A stretch of 64,000 nt of DNA from Filimonas lacunae. Lineage in GTDB: Bacteria > Bacteroidota > Bacteroidia > Chitinophagales > Chitinophagaceae. Under the pieces are notes generated by a model. The model had not been told where the DNA came from, did no database searches, and worked only from the letters and a program-made list of their open reading frames with translations. Of the stretch, positions 38,476-48,032 are shown in pieces. The stretch lies in the NCBI RefSeq assembly GCF_002355595.1, contig NZ_AP017422.1, forward strand, positions 3,410,001 to 3,474,000, read 5' to 3'. Position 1 is the first letter of the stretch. Every line of letters starts with the position of its first letter. Made by a program: the position numbers and the translations under genes.

Positions 38476-41083
38476 TATGCGATTGATTGCAAAGATGTTT
38501 GTTACGCCCCTGCTTATCGGCGCCTGCGCCTGGGGACCTGCCTGTCAGGCACAAAACGGCTATCCCTTTCAGAACACCGCGCTTTCTTTTGAAAAGCGGG
38601 TAGATGACCTGGTAGGCCGTTTAACACTGGAAGAAAAAGTAGCGCAGATGTTAAATACCGCCCCTGCCATTCCCCGGCTGGGCATACCTGCCTACGACTG
38701 GTGGAATGAAGTGCTGCATGGTGTAGCGCGCACCCCTTACCGTGTGACTGTATACCCGCAGGCCATTGGTATGGCTGCTACGTTTGATACCAACTCCATC
38801 AAACGCATGGCCGATTACTCCGCACTGGAAGGCAGAGCCATCTTTAACAAAGCACAGCAGGATGGCAGGGAAGGTCAGCGTTATGTGGGCCTTACCTACT
38901 GGACGCCTAACATCAACATCTTCCGCGATCCCCGCTGGGGCCGTGGCCAGGAAACCTACGGCGAAGATCCCTTTCTCACCGCAATGATGGGTTCTGCCTT
39001 TGTACGCGGTTTGCAGGGCAATGATCCGAAGTATCTGAAAGCAGCCGCCTGTGCCAAACACTATGCCGTACACAGCGGCCCGGAACCTTCCCGGCACGTG
39101 GATAATGTATCCCCTACCGATTACGACCTCTGGAATACCTATCTGCCTGCTTTTAAACAACTCATCACCCAAACCCATGTAGCGGGCGTAATGTGTGCGT
39201 ATAACGCCTTTAAATCGCAACCCTGCTGCGGCAGCGATCAGCTGATGATTGATATACTGCGCAACCGCTGGCAGTTTAACGGCTATGTCACCTCTGACTG
39301 CTGGGCCATTGACGATTTCTTCAAAAACCATAAAACACATAAAACCGCTGAAGACGCTTCTGCCGATGCCGTACTGCATGGCACCGATGTAGAATGTGGT
39401 ACCGATGCGTATTTGTCGCTGGTAAAAGCCGTAAAGGATGGGCTCATTGCCGAGAAGCAGATTGATGTATCGGTAAAGCGCCTGTTCCTGATTCGCTTTC
39501 AGCTGGGTATGTTTGATCCCAAAGAAATGGTATCCTTTGCACAAACACCGGCTTCGGTACTGGAAAGCGCTTCCCACAAAGCGCATGCGCTGGAAATGGC
39601 CCGTCAGAGCATCGTATTACTGCGCAATCAGAACAACGTGTTGCCACTGAGCAAACAACTGAAAAAGATTGCCGTGGTAGGTCCCAATGCCGATAATGCT
39701 ATTGCCGTACTGGGTAACTACAACGGCACCCCTTCTCAAACCGTAACCTTGTTACAGGGTATACGCGATAAGGTAGGCCCTAACGTACAGGTGGTATTTG
39801 AGAAAGCGGTGAACTTTACCAACGATACCTTACTGCAATATGCCGATGTTGCCAACCAATACCACTGGCAGGGCAAGCAGGGCTTTTATGCGGAGTATTA
39901 CAACAACACAGAACTGAAGGGCCAGCCACTGGCTACCAGGATAGAACCTGCACTGGATAACAACTGGCAGGAAGGACAACTGATTATAGACACCCTGAAA
40001 GGTTATCATTTTTCAGCACGCTATACCACCGACTTCACCGCCAACACCACCGGAAGCATGTCCTTTGAACTGGATGCAGATGATGGCTACCGTTTCCTGG
40101 TAGATGGCAAAGAAGTAATTAATGCATGGACACGTAACCGCTGGGGCGCACGCACCTATAAACTGAATACAGAAGCAGGCACCACCTACCGCCTGGTGGT
40201 AGAATATTACCAGGCAGAAGGCAAAGCCAATGTAAAACTAAAAGCCGGTCATTTTATCAGAACAGATTTTGCCGCACTGGCCAGCCGCCTGAAAAATGCA
40301 GATGCTATCGTATACGCCGGCGGTATATCGCCACAGCTGGAAGGTGAAGAAATGCGGGTAGACTACCCTGGTTTTAACGGCGGCGACAGAACCTCTATCC
40401 TATTACCCAAAGTGCAAACAGAACTGCTGCAAGCCTTGCAAACCACCGGCAAACCCGTTGTGTTTGTAATGATGACCGGCAGCGCCATTGCCATACCCTG
40501 GGAAGCAGAATACATACCCGCTATTGTAAACGCCTGGTACGGCGGACAAAGCGCCGGTACTGCCATTGCAGATGTATTGTTTGGCGACTATAACCCCGCA
40601 GGCCGTCTGCCCGTTACCTTTTACGGCAGCGATGCAGACCTGCCCGGCTTTACCGATTACACCATGCACAACCGTACCTACCGCTACTTTACCGGTAAGC
40701 CTTTATACGGCTTTGGCTACGGTTTAAGCTATACCCGTTTCAGTTACCAGAACCTGCGCGTTACCGGTAAAAACAAATACACCATTGCAGTACAGGTAAC
40801 CAACACCGGCAACCGCGATGGTGAAGAAGTGGTACAGCTGTACACAACAGTGCCCGGTAAAGAAGCGCCCTTACGTTCTTTAAAAGGATTCCAGCGCATT
40901 GCACTGAAAAAAGGGAAAAGCAGAACCGTGACTTTTATCGTTACCCCCGAACAACTGGCCCTGCTGGATAACAACGGCAAACCAGAAACCCTGAAGGGTA
41001 AAGTAATGATAGCCGTAGGCGGCAGCCAGCCAGGCACCGCCACCACTTCCGGCACACCAGTGCAAACCAGTATTGAATTGTAA
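38465..41083 (+). CDS. GH3 beta-xylosidase-like hydrolase with PA14 insert (second)
   Basis: 872 residues. Signal peptide to about 29; the ATG at 38465 overlaps the previous gene by 11 bp, and a second ATG at 38477 is also possible. The GH3 barrel has nucleophile Asp278 in VTSDCWAIDDF, the alpha/beta sandwich contains a PA14 insertion (QGFYAEYYNNTELKG, about 475-600) and LEGEEMRVDYPGF, and a fibronectin-III-like domain closes. SDCWAIDDF is typical of Bacteroidota beta-xylosidases in xylan loci. It is a paralogue of the 4900-7515 enzyme with the same architecture, giving one beta-xylosidase per operon. Confidence 0.87.
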   Translation: MKINMRLIAKMFVTPLLIGACAWGPACQAQNGYPFQNTALSFEKRVDDLVGRLTLEEKVAQMLNTAPAIPRLGIPAYDWWNEVLHGVARTPYRVTVYPQAIGMAATFDTNSIKRMADYSALEGRAIFNKAQQDGREGQRYVGLTYWTPNINIFRDPRWGRGQETYGEDPFLTAMMGSAFVRGLQGNDPKYLKAAACAKHYAVHSGPEPSRHVDNVSPTDYDLWNTYLPAFKQLITQTHVAGVMCAYNAFKSQPCCGSDQLMIDILRNRWQFNGYVTSDCWAIDDFFKNHKTHKTAEDASADAVLHGTDVECGTDAYLSLVKAVKDGLIAEKQIDVSVKRLFLIRFQLGMFDPKEMVSFAQTPASVLESASHKAHALEMARQSIVLLRNQNNVLPLSKQLKKIAVVGPNADNAIAVLGNYNGTPSQTVTLLQGIRDKVGPNVQVVFEKAVNFTNDTLLQYADVANQYHWQGKQGFYAEYYNNTELKGQPLATRIEPALDNNWQEGQLIIDTLKGYHFSARYTTDFTANTTGSMSFELDADDGYRFLVDGKEVINAWTRNRWGARTYKLNTEAGTTYRLVVEYYQAEGKANVKLKAGHFIRTDFAALASRLKNADAIVYAGGISPQLEGEEMRVDYPGFNGGDRTSILLPKVQTELLQALQTTGKPVVFVMMTGSAIAIPWEAEYIPAIVNAWYGGQSAGTAIADVLFGDYNPAGRLPVTFYGSDADLPGFTDYTMHNRTYRYFTGKPLYGFGYGLSYTRFSYQNLRVTGKNKYTIAVQVTNTGNRDGEEVVQLYTTVPGKEAPLRSLKGFQRIALKKGKSRTVTFIVTPEQLALLDNNGKPETLKGKVMIAVGGSQPGTATTSGTPVQTSIEL

Positions 41084-41124
41084 ACACAAGCGATGATAAA
41101 ACGGATGTTGCCAGCGGCAATGAT

Positions 41125-41157
41125 GCAGATGCTGTCGTACTGCACGACAGCATCTGC
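41125..41157 (+). other. Perfect 14-bp hairpin between GH3 and GH43
   Basis: GCAGATGCTGTCGT (41125-41138) pairs with ACGACAGCATCTGC (41144-41157) around ACTGC. It lies 41 bp after the GH3 stop and lacks a T-tract, so it looks like an mRNA-processing or stability element in the middle of the operon. The rest of the 215-bp gap holds a start-less open frame in the same region and nothing recognisable. Confidence 0.6.
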
Positions 41158-41298
41158 TGCTGTTACAACATGCCATTGCACAAAGCCTGGTAAACAACGA
41201 AGCCGTTACAGGCAAAGCTTTTCCACTGGCGACTACCTCTCAACAGGTAAGCACCTTTCCTCCGGCATCAGCAAACACTCTCATTAAAGCCAAAACAC

Positions 41299-42420
41299 AT
41301 GAATAAAACCTGGTTATCCGTCTTGTTATTGGCCACACTGCAATACAGCAATGCGCAAACAGGCAGCACCATTACAAATACGGCTGCTATATTCCGCTAT
41401 ACCAACCCCATTACACGCGACACCGCTATCTCTATGCGGGATCATTGTATTATTAAGGTGGGCAACAAATGGTATTGCACAGGCACTTCCAACCCGGTAT
41501 GGACAGGGCCCAACCCCGGAGTAAGGTTACTGGTATCTGACGATATGTTACACTGGAAACAGCATTCCTGGCTCATTGATGCGGCTAAGCTGCCGGCAGA
41601 CTGCCCCTATAACGGCCGCTTCTGGGCACCGGAAATTCATTATATACAAAAGAAGTACTGGCTTACGGTGAACAGCGGCAAGGTTACCGCAGACGACCCG
41701 AAAGGCATGAAAACACACAGCATATGGTTGTTTTCTGCTGATAGTGTTACCGGCCCCTATAAGCTGGTAAACGGCCCGTTAACACCGCAGTATAACAACG
41801 ATGCTACTTTGTTTGAAGATGAGGACGGGCAAACCTATCTCTATTGCAGCGGCAACGGGTTGTTTCAGGCACCCATAGACTTGCCCACCGGCAAATTGAA
41901 GGGCAGCATTCAGAAGTTCCTGGATAAAAGATCGCCCGGCTATCCGGACTGGATGCAGGGCGGCATAGAAGGCCCGTTTGTAATTAAGAAAGAGGGTATG
42001 TACTTTATGTTCTTCAGCACCTGGACAAGAGGCTATGAAGTGGGCCTGCTGAAAGCCCCCACCCCTTTAGGCCCATGGAAACTGGCATCTGACCAGCCCA
42101 TCTTCGGCACCCGCAAAAAAGGATACCGCCCCGAACTGGCGGCCAATGGCGGGTACAGTCACCTGCAGTTTCAGGACACGGAAGACCCTTACTGCGAAAC
42201 AGGCCACAACGCCTTGTTTACCGGTCCGGATGGGGAGCTATGGAGCAGTTGCCATTATATGATGTATGAGCAGCGCCCCTACCCTTACAGCAAAACACTG
42301 GAACCCTGGGAACCGCTGCCGCAAATGGGCATTGAGCCTGTTTACTACCACGATGGACGATTTTATATGCACAACCCTACGTGGACAGAACAATGGGTAG
42401 TGCCACAGAAAAGAAAATAA
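41299..42420 (+). CDS. GH43-family hydrolase, single domain
   Basis: 373 residues, signal peptide about 1-19. Propeller domain with base Asp48 in SMRDHCII, Asp168 in YNNDATLF and acid Glu224 in GGIEGPFVI. There is no CBM. The motif context differs from the two GH43-CBM6 enzymes of this window, so it belongs to another subfamily. Likely an exo-acting arabinofuranosidase or xylosidase; some GH43 members are exo-galactanases, which cannot be excluded. It follows the 41125 hairpin and precedes GH95 by 27 bp. Confidence 0.82.
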   Translation: MNKTWLSVLLLATLQYSNAQTGSTITNTAAIFRYTNPITRDTAISMRDHCIIKVGNKWYCTGTSNPVWTGPNPGVRLLVSDDMLHWKQHSWLIDAAKLPADCPYNGRFWAPEIHYIQKKYWLTVNSGKVTADDPKGMKTHSIWLFSADSVTGPYKLVNGPLTPQYNNDATLFEDEDGQTYLYCSGNGLFQAPIDLPTGKLKGSIQKFLDKRSPGYPDWMQGGIEGPFVIKKEGMYFMFFSTWTRGYEVGLLKAPTPLGPWKLASDQPIFGTRKKGYRPELAANGGYSHLQFQDTEDPYCETGHNALFTGPDGELWSSCHYMMYEQRPYPYSKTLEPWEPLPQMGIEPVYYHDGRFYMHNPTWTEQWVVPQKRK

Positions 42421-42447
42421 AAAATAATAACTATTATCAATAGCGAT

Positions 42448-44952
42448 ATGAACAGATACCAATTGTGGTGTGTTTGCCTGCTGGCCGCGTCCGTTACGGC
42501 AGCCAGTGCGCAATCAACAGCACCAGCTAACAACAACACGACGCCCTTAAAACTCTGGTATACACAACCTTCCGGTAATGTATGGGAGAATGCACTACCG
42601 GTGGGCAATGGCCGGCTGGGCGCTATGGTGTATGGCAACGTAGAAAAAGAAACGATACAACTAAACGAACATACTATCTGGTCGGGCAGTCCCAACCAGA
42701 ACAACAGCCCCGAAGCACTGGCTGCGTTGCCCGAAATACGGCAACTGATCTTTGCCGGTAAGTATAAAGAAGCAGAGCAGCTGACCAACAAAACCTTTTT
42801 CACCAGTCACTCCTTTGGTCAGCGCTTTCAGCCGGCCGGTAACCTGCTGCTGCGTTTTGAAGGGCATAATAGCTACAGCAACTACCACCGCGAGCTGGAT
42901 ATAGCAAACGCCGTTGCCCAAAACAGTTATGTAGTAAATGGCGTAACCTATACGCGTGAAGTAATAGCTTCCCTGGCAGACAGAATTATAGCCGTACGGT
43001 TAACAGCCGATAAGCCCGGCAGCCTTAACTTTATTGCCAGCTGCACCTCACCGCATAAAAAGCAAAGCATCCATACCCAACCCGGTGGCCAGCTACAGTT
43101 AACAGCTACTACCGGCGACCATGAAGGTGTGGAAGGCAAAGTGCAGTTCAGCAGCCTGTTTCGCGTAGTACCCGATGGCGGCACCCTGGAACAGACAGAT
43201 AGCAGCATTGCTATTACCAACGCCAATGCAGCCACCATTTACGTTTCCATTGCCACCAACTTTGTACACTATAACGACATCAGCGGCGATGCCAGCAAGC
43301 TTGCCAGCGAATGGTTAAACAAGGCAGTACATAAATCCTACGCCGATATCAAACGCGATCATATTGCCGCTTACCAGCATTACTTCAATCGCGTACAATT
43401 TCAGCTGGGTAACAGCCACACGCCCTCCCCGCCTACTGATGAGCAACTGAAAAACTTCCGCAACACCAACGATCCCAAACTGGTAACCCTGTATTACCAG
43501 TACGGCCGTTACCTGCTGATATGCTCCTCACAGCCCGGCGGGCAACCTGCCAACCTGCAAGGCATCTGGAATGATAAATTATCCCCGCCATGGGATAGCA
43601 AATACACACTGAACATTAATGCAGAAATGAACTACTGGCCCGCAGAAAAAACCAACCTGTCCGAGCTGCACGAGCCTTTTCTAACCATGGTAAAAGAAAT
43701 GTCAGAAACCGGCCGCAGCACTGCCGCTACCATGTATGGCGCACGCGGCTGGGTGACACACCACAACTCCGACATATGGCGTATTACCGGCCCGGTAGAC
43801 GGCGCTTTCTGGGGCATCTGGAACGCCGGTGCTGCCTGGACTACCCAACACCTGTGGGAGCATTACCTGTACAACGGCGATAAATCCTTCCTGGCACAGG
43901 CTTACCCCGCTTTGAAAAACGCAGCAACTTTTTATACAGATTTCCTGGTCATGCACCCCAAATACCACTGGCTGGTAGTGGCCCCCGGCACCTCACCCGA
44001 GAACGCTCCCAAAGCCCATGAAGGCTCCAGCATAGATGCCGGCACCACTATGGACAACCAGCTGGTATTTGACCTGTTCAGTGCCACCATACGCGCCGCA
44101 GGCATCCTGAACAAAGACAAAGCCTTTGCCGATACCCTGCGCCACCTGCGCAGCCAGCTGCCACCTATGCACATAGGACAGCACAGCCAGCTACAGGAAT
44201 GGCTGGATGATGCAGACGCCCCTAACGATCACCACCGCCATATCTCCCACCTGTATGGCCTGTACCCTTCTGCACAAATATCTCCTTACCGCACCCCGCA
44301 GTTATACAGCGCTGTTAAGAACACACTGGTGCAACGCGGCGATGTATCTACCGGTTGGAGCATGGGCTGGAAAATAAACTGGTGGGCACGTATGCTGGAC
44401 GGCAACCATGCTTATCAGCTGATTCAAAACCAACTATCCCCACTGGGTGCCAACCCCGATGGCGGTGGCACCTACAATAACCTGTTTGATGCACATCCTC
44501 CTTTTCAAATAGATGGCAACTTCGGCTGCACCTCCGGCATTACAGAAATGCTGATGCAAAGTGCAGACGGCGCTATATACCTGCTGCCCGCCTTACCCGA
44601 AGTATGGAAGCCCACCGGCAGCATCTCCGGCCTGCGCGCCAGAGGTGGTTTTGAAATAGTAGATATGCAATGGAAGGAAGGTAAAATAATGACTGTAACC
44701 ATACAATCAAACCTGGGTGGCAACCTGCGCTTACGTGTACCCAATGCACTTGCTTTGGCAGGCGGTAAAACACCCGCTACCGCTAAAGGCAATAACCCCA
44801 ATGCTTTCTTTTACACAGAAGCAGTGGCTACACCGGTTGTATCGGCAAAAGCAACGATTACCACACCGGAGTTGCCAGCCACTTTCTTATACGACATACC
44901 TACACAAAAAGGAAAACGGTATACTTTTCAAAACGCCAACACCAGTGAGTAA
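42448..44952 (+). CDS. GH95 alpha-L-fucosidase/alpha-L-galactosidase
   Basis: 834 residues, signal peptide 1-22. N-terminal beta-sandwich ([20 protein letters not shown]), then the (alpha/alpha)6 barrel with Asn389 and Asn391 in [10 protein letters not shown], acid Glu518 in GTSPENAP and Asp689 in PPFQIDGNF, matching the inverting GH95 active site. The residue two before the first Asn is Thr387. As I recall, characterised alpha-L-fucosidases have His there and a Bacteroides alpha-L-galactosidase from a corn-xylan locus has Thr, so alpha-L-galactosidase is predicted. Last gene of the 28022-44952 operon. A weak GGTTAG-gca-CTAACC hairpin follows its stop. Confidence 0.88.
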   Translation: MNRYQLWCVCLLAASVTAASAQSTAPANNNTTPLKLWYTQPSGNVWENALPVGNGRLGAMVYGNVEKETIQLNEHTIWSGSPNQNNSPEALAALPEIRQLIFAGKYKEAEQLTNKTFFTSHSFGQRFQPAGNLLLRFEGHNSYSNYHRELDIANAVAQNSYVVNGVTYTREVIASLADRIIAVRLTADKPGSLNFIASCTSPHKKQSIHTQPGGQLQLTATTGDHEGVEGKVQFSSLFRVVPDGGTLEQTDSSIAITNANAATIYVSIATNFVHYNDISGDASKLASEWLNKAVHKSYADIKRDHIAAYQHYFNRVQFQLGNSHTPSPPTDEQLKNFRNTNDPKLVTLYYQYGRYLLICSSQPGGQPANLQGIWNDKLSPPWDSKYTLNINAEMNYWPAEKTNLSELHEPFLTMVKEMSETGRSTAATMYGARGWVTHHNSDIWRITGPVDGAFWGIWNAGAAWTTQHLWEHYLYNGDKSFLAQAYPALKNAATFYTDFLVMHPKYHWLVVAPGTSPENAPKAHEGSSIDAGTTMDNQLVFDLFSATIRAAGILNKDKAFADTLRHLRSQLPPMHIGQHSQLQEWLDDADAPNDHHRHISHLYGLYPSAQISPYRTPQLYSAVKNTLVQRGDVSTGWSMGWKINWWARMLDGNHAYQLIQNQLSPLGANPDGGGTYNNLFDAHPPFQIDGNFGCTSGITEMLMQSADGAIYLLPALPEVWKPTGSISGLRARGGFEIVDMQWKEGKIMTVTIQSNLGGNLRLRVPNALALAGGKTPATAKGNNPNAFFYTEAVATPVVSAKATITTPELPATFLYDIPTQKGKRYTFQNANTSE

Positions 44953-45007
44953 CTGGTTAGGCACTAACCTTTAGGTAACGACTGACGTTCAGTACCCAGG
45001 CCTGCGA

Positions 45008-45015
45008 TAGCTTTG
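45008..45015 (+). promoter_or_regulatory. Possible Bacteroidota -7 box
   Basis: TAGCTTTG matches the TAnnTTTG -7 consensus of Bacteroidota promoters, 26 bp before the start at 45041. A good TTTG -33 element is not present at the right distance, so this is tentative. Confidence 0.3.
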
Positions 45016-45040
45016 CTTTCAAATAATAAATGAAGCAGTT

Positions 45041-45478
45041 ATGACAACAGACATGTTGAAAAGCAAAGAAGCGCTAAGGAATTTAATTGATGCTTACGCT
45101 TACCTGGGTGATGAGAAAAAGCTTGCGGAACAAATGCGTTTATTTACAAAGGATGCCATTTATAAGGCATATATGGGAGACTTCCTGGCAGCTGATGTTT
45201 CCGGAACGGAGCAATTGGAAAAAGAGTTTACAGGACACGTGTCCCTGGTAAAAACTTATTTTACCCTGAACGGACAGCACACTGTAAACATAGACGGAGA
45301 TACAGCAACAGGAGTTTCCTTTTCCCAGATTAAAATGATAAGAGAAACAGACGGCAAAAACATACTTTCCGACTACAGTGTTAAATATGAAGACAAGTAT
45401 GTGCAGCAAAACGGGCAATGGTTGATTAAAGAACGCACCGGCTATTTTATTATAGTAGAAACAAGAACCCTGAATTAA
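45041..45478 (+). CDS. SnoaL-like (NTF2-fold) protein
   Basis: 145 residues, no signal peptide. The sequence pattern (EALRNLIDAYAYLGDEKKL, LFTKDAIYKAY, then the antiparallel strands with GQHTVNIDGDTATGVSFSQ and NGQWLIKERTGYF) is that of SnoaL-like/nuclear transport factor 2-fold proteins, cytoplasmic alpha+beta barrels that bind or convert small molecules. No catalytic assignment is possible. It precedes an HxlR regulator by 71 bp on the same strand and is probably that regulator's target, unrelated to glycan use. Confidence 0.7.
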   Translation: MTTDMLKSKEALRNLIDAYAYLGDEKKLAEQMRLFTKDAIYKAYMGDFLAADVSGTEQLEKEFTGHVSLVKTYFTLNGQHTVNIDGDTATGVSFSQIKMIRETDGKNILSDYSVKYEDKYVQQNGQWLIKERTGYFIIVETRTLN

Positions 45479-45549
45479 CCTATCCCCTGGCGCCACCGGT
45501 GACAGATGGTAATATTCCATTACCTTCACTTTCAGTCAATGCCCTGCAC

Positions 45550-45966
45550 ATGAAACAGAACAAGGAGCAACCGGAGACGAAGGAAAACAAAGCATTTACA
45601 GAAGAGTGTACCACCATTCTGGCGGCTGTAAGTGATGCTTTATATGCCATTGGTGGCAAATGGAAGCTTATGATCATTATTGCCATAGCCAGGGGCAACA
45701 ACCGGTTTACAGAACTACAGAAACAGGTAACGGGTATTTCAGCCAGAGTGTTATCCAGCGAATTGAAAGAACTGGAACTGAATGGCTTCCTGGTAAAGAA
45801 AGTAGTTCCCGGATACCCGGTAACTATCACGTATGAGCTTCTACCCTATAGCCAGACATTGGAAGAGGTGGTTGGCGCCATGACAAGATGGGGCATGCAA
45901 CACCGGATAAAGATCAGGCAGGATAGTGCTGCTGCCAAAGTTGTTATCCCCATTAAGAAACAATAA
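45550..45966 (+). CDS. HxlR-family winged-helix regulator
   Basis: 138 residues from the ATG at 45550; a GTG at 45499 would add 17 residues without similarity. The HxlR core is clear: ALYAIGGKWKLMIIIAI, the helix-turn-helix FTELQKQVTGISARVLSSEL, and YELLPYSQTLEEVVGAMTRWG. Cys near residue 20 (FTEECTTIL) is at the position where several HxlR proteins sense thiol-reactive compounds. Regulates probably the adjacent SnoaL-like gene. A strong terminator follows at 45992. Confidence 0.85.
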   Translation: MKQNKEQPETKENKAFTEECTTILAAVSDALYAIGGKWKLMIIIAIARGNNRFTELQKQVTGISARVLSSELKELELNGFLVKKVVPGYPVTITYELLPYSQTLEEVVGAMTRWGMQHRIKIRQDSAAAKVVIPIKKQ

Positions 45967-45991
45967 AATAAAGCTTCCATCGGCAAAAAAG

Positions 45992-46020
45992 AAAGACGCC
46001 CCAGAAGGAGCGTCTTTTTC
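45992..46020. terminator. Bidirectional terminator between HxlR and SusD
   Basis: AAAGACGC (45992-45999) pairs with GCGTCTTT (46010-46017), followed by TTC TTTT on plus and flanked by A-rich sequence that gives a T-tract on minus. It separates converging genes. Confidence 0.8.
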
Positions 46021-46060
46021 TTTTAAACCTAAAATAATCGCCTATTTCATACCAAAGTCT

Positions 46061-48022
46061 TTATTGATAAGCAGGGTTCTGATAAGAAACCTTATCTGCT
46101 GCTGATATTTCCATTTTATCCAACTGCACCTGGGGTATAGGACGCAGATAATATTTACTATCAATATAGCGGGTAAATGTTTGCGGAGTGTGATCGCCCA
46201 CATTAGGTCCGCAGGTTCTGTAAGTACCACCCAACTGCTGCCATTTTTGGGTACGTACAAGGTCATACCAGCGATAACCTTCCCCGTAATATTCACGGGA
46301 ACGTTCTGCTAGTATATATTCAATAGTAATAGTAGCAGGTGTGGCCGCAACCATATCGGCACTATGATCTTCTATTTTGGTTCTGTTACCTGCATTGCTC
46401 CATTTCCATTTACCGGCACGGGCACGCAGTACATTAATCAACTCCCTGGCCGATTTACCAGCAACAGGCACCGCACCTTTCACTGCGGCCTCTGCTGCAA
46501 TAAAATACAGCTCGGAGAACTTGGCAATGTTATAAGGACGTGTGCTTCCTGCGTTAGGCTGACCTAACCCGGTTGCATTATCGGTTCTGTAAGGTCCCAG
46601 TTTCCAAAGACCAGGATATACGATTCTGTTGATAGCACTGGGGGCTATCACATAGTCAGCACGGCCAGGCAACACCCCCGCACCAACGCCGCTTTTATAC
46701 ACGGAGTTACTATAGTCTATAGCAGTTGACGGATCAGTGCTCAGGAAACTGAGAATAGAATCTCCATTCGCCACTGGTAATGCATTAGCATTATACAAAG
46801 TGGGATTGGTTACTCCTGCTTTGGCCCAATTACCACGATAAACGGTTGTAAACGTGCCATCGTAACGCGAGTCGTTAATTTTATCGGCAAATGTAGTAGT
46901 GAATACATCAATCGGTGGCGCCATGCGCACCCATGGGCGTCCCAGCGACTGCACAGCTTCACGTTGTACAGAGTTAATAGGATTCTTCCAGTCAGGAGCA
47001 TTGGCACTTGCCAGCGCTGTATAATTCCAGGTAAGAAACCAACTAGCATAGTTATCTGAGTTACTACCACTGCTGTAAGTCAGGCTTCCTCCGTTAAACA
47101 ATTCACTGTTTTGTGTATGATCTGCATACAACAACACTTCACTGTTACGGTCGTTTGAGCCCACATTCAAATCATAAAAAGTAGGTTGTAAAGCTACACT
47201 TGCTCCCGGGTTATCAATACCGGCAGCAGCCATGTCATAAGCAGCCTGGTAATACCACTGTGGGTTATGTCCGTTAGGATCTGTACGACTACTTCCCGGG
47301 TAGGTAGGAATGTTGTTGGGGTTTTCCAACCACCATCCATAGGTCAAGTACGCTTTAGCCAGGTACAGCCGGGCTGCGGTTTTGGTTAGACCACCTGTAA
47401 GACGTGGTGCAACAGGCAGGTTGGCTACAGCTGAATCCAGATCAGGAAATATCACTTTTGTGTACACTTCCGGTACTGAATTACGAACAGAAATACTCGA
47501 GGTAGACGTATTAAACTTCAATTCTCCGGCACCCAAATCCAACGGCACGCCACCAAAGGTTTGTACCAGCAGGAAATAATCAAATGCCCGGAAAAATCTT
47601 GCTTCTGCAATCAACGCCGGGGAAACACCTACCGCCGTTCCGTTTTCAATAACACCATTAGCCGTGTTGATAAACGGAAAGGTTTGTGTCCATACTACTG
47701 CTGCGTCATTTAAAGTTGAGGTAGGCACAACACCGGAAAAGGAAAAATCATGTGCCTGGAAGGTGCTGCCACTGGAACCGCTGGCTCCCCAGGTAGCTTC
47801 ATCCGTTCCGGTTTCACAGTTATTCAGGAAATAACCATTACCATAAATGGTTCGAAGATGTGCATATAAAGACGTTATGCCTCCTAATACGCCGTTGGTA
47901 GTTTTAAAGTATTCAGGCGTATAAATGGCGCGTGGAGTTTCTTCCAGAATTTTTGAGCATCCTGCCAGCACCAGCGCAAACAGGGAAGCTCCTAAACCTA
48001 TTTTGGATAATATCTTTTTCAT
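46061..48022 (-). CDS. SusD/RagB-family glycan-binding lipoprotein
   Basis: 653 residues. Lipobox LAGC with Cys22 (signal 1-21). The N-terminal TPR-like region (TTNGVLGGITSLYAHLRTIYG, ALIAEARFFRAFDYFLLVQTFG) and C-terminal SusD motif region (YNIAKFSELYFIAAEAAVKG, LAERSREYYGEGYRWYDLVR) are typical. It caps the SusC barrel on the cell surface and binds oligosaccharide for import. It follows SusC by 10 bp in one operon. It is the only SusD in the window, so it is the likely entry point for the products of the surface GH10. Confidence 0.93.
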   Translation of the reverse strand: MKKILSKIGLGASLFALVLAGCSKILEETPRAIYTPEYFKTTNGVLGGITSLYAHLRTIYGNGYFLNNCETGTDEATWGASGSSGSTFQAHDFSFSGVVPTSTLNDAAVVWTQTFPFINTANGVIENGTAVGVSPALIAEARFFRAFDYFLLVQTFGGVPLDLGAGELKFNTSTSSISVRNSVPEVYTKVIFPDLDSAVANLPVAPRLTGGLTKTAARLYLAKAYLTYGWWLENPNNIPTYPGSSRTDPNGHNPQWYYQAAYDMAAAGIDNPGASVALQPTFYDLNVGSNDRNSEVLLYADHTQNSELFNGGSLTYSSGSNSDNYASWFLTWNYTALASANAPDWKNPINSVQREAVQSLGRPWVRMAPPIDVFTTTFADKINDSRYDGTFTTVYRGNWAKAGVTNPTLYNANALPVANGDSILSFLSTDPSTAIDYSNSVYKSGVGAGVLPGRADYVIAPSAINRIVYPGLWKLGPYRTDNATGLGQPNAGSTRPYNIAKFSELYFIAAEAAVKGAVPVAGKSARELINVLRARAGKWKWSNAGNRTKIEDHSADMVAATPATITIEYILAERSREYYGEGYRWYDLVRTQKWQQLGGTYRTCGPNVGDHTPQTFTRYIDSKYYLRPIPQVQLDKMEISAADKVSYQNPAYQ

Positions 48023-48032
48023 ATCGCTTTTT

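Noticed and set aside
45508-45524. GGTAAT-ATTACC inverted repeat between SnoaL and HxlR genes as an operator
   Set aside because: Six-base arms in an A/T-rich gap; too short to support, though HxlR sites are often dyads.
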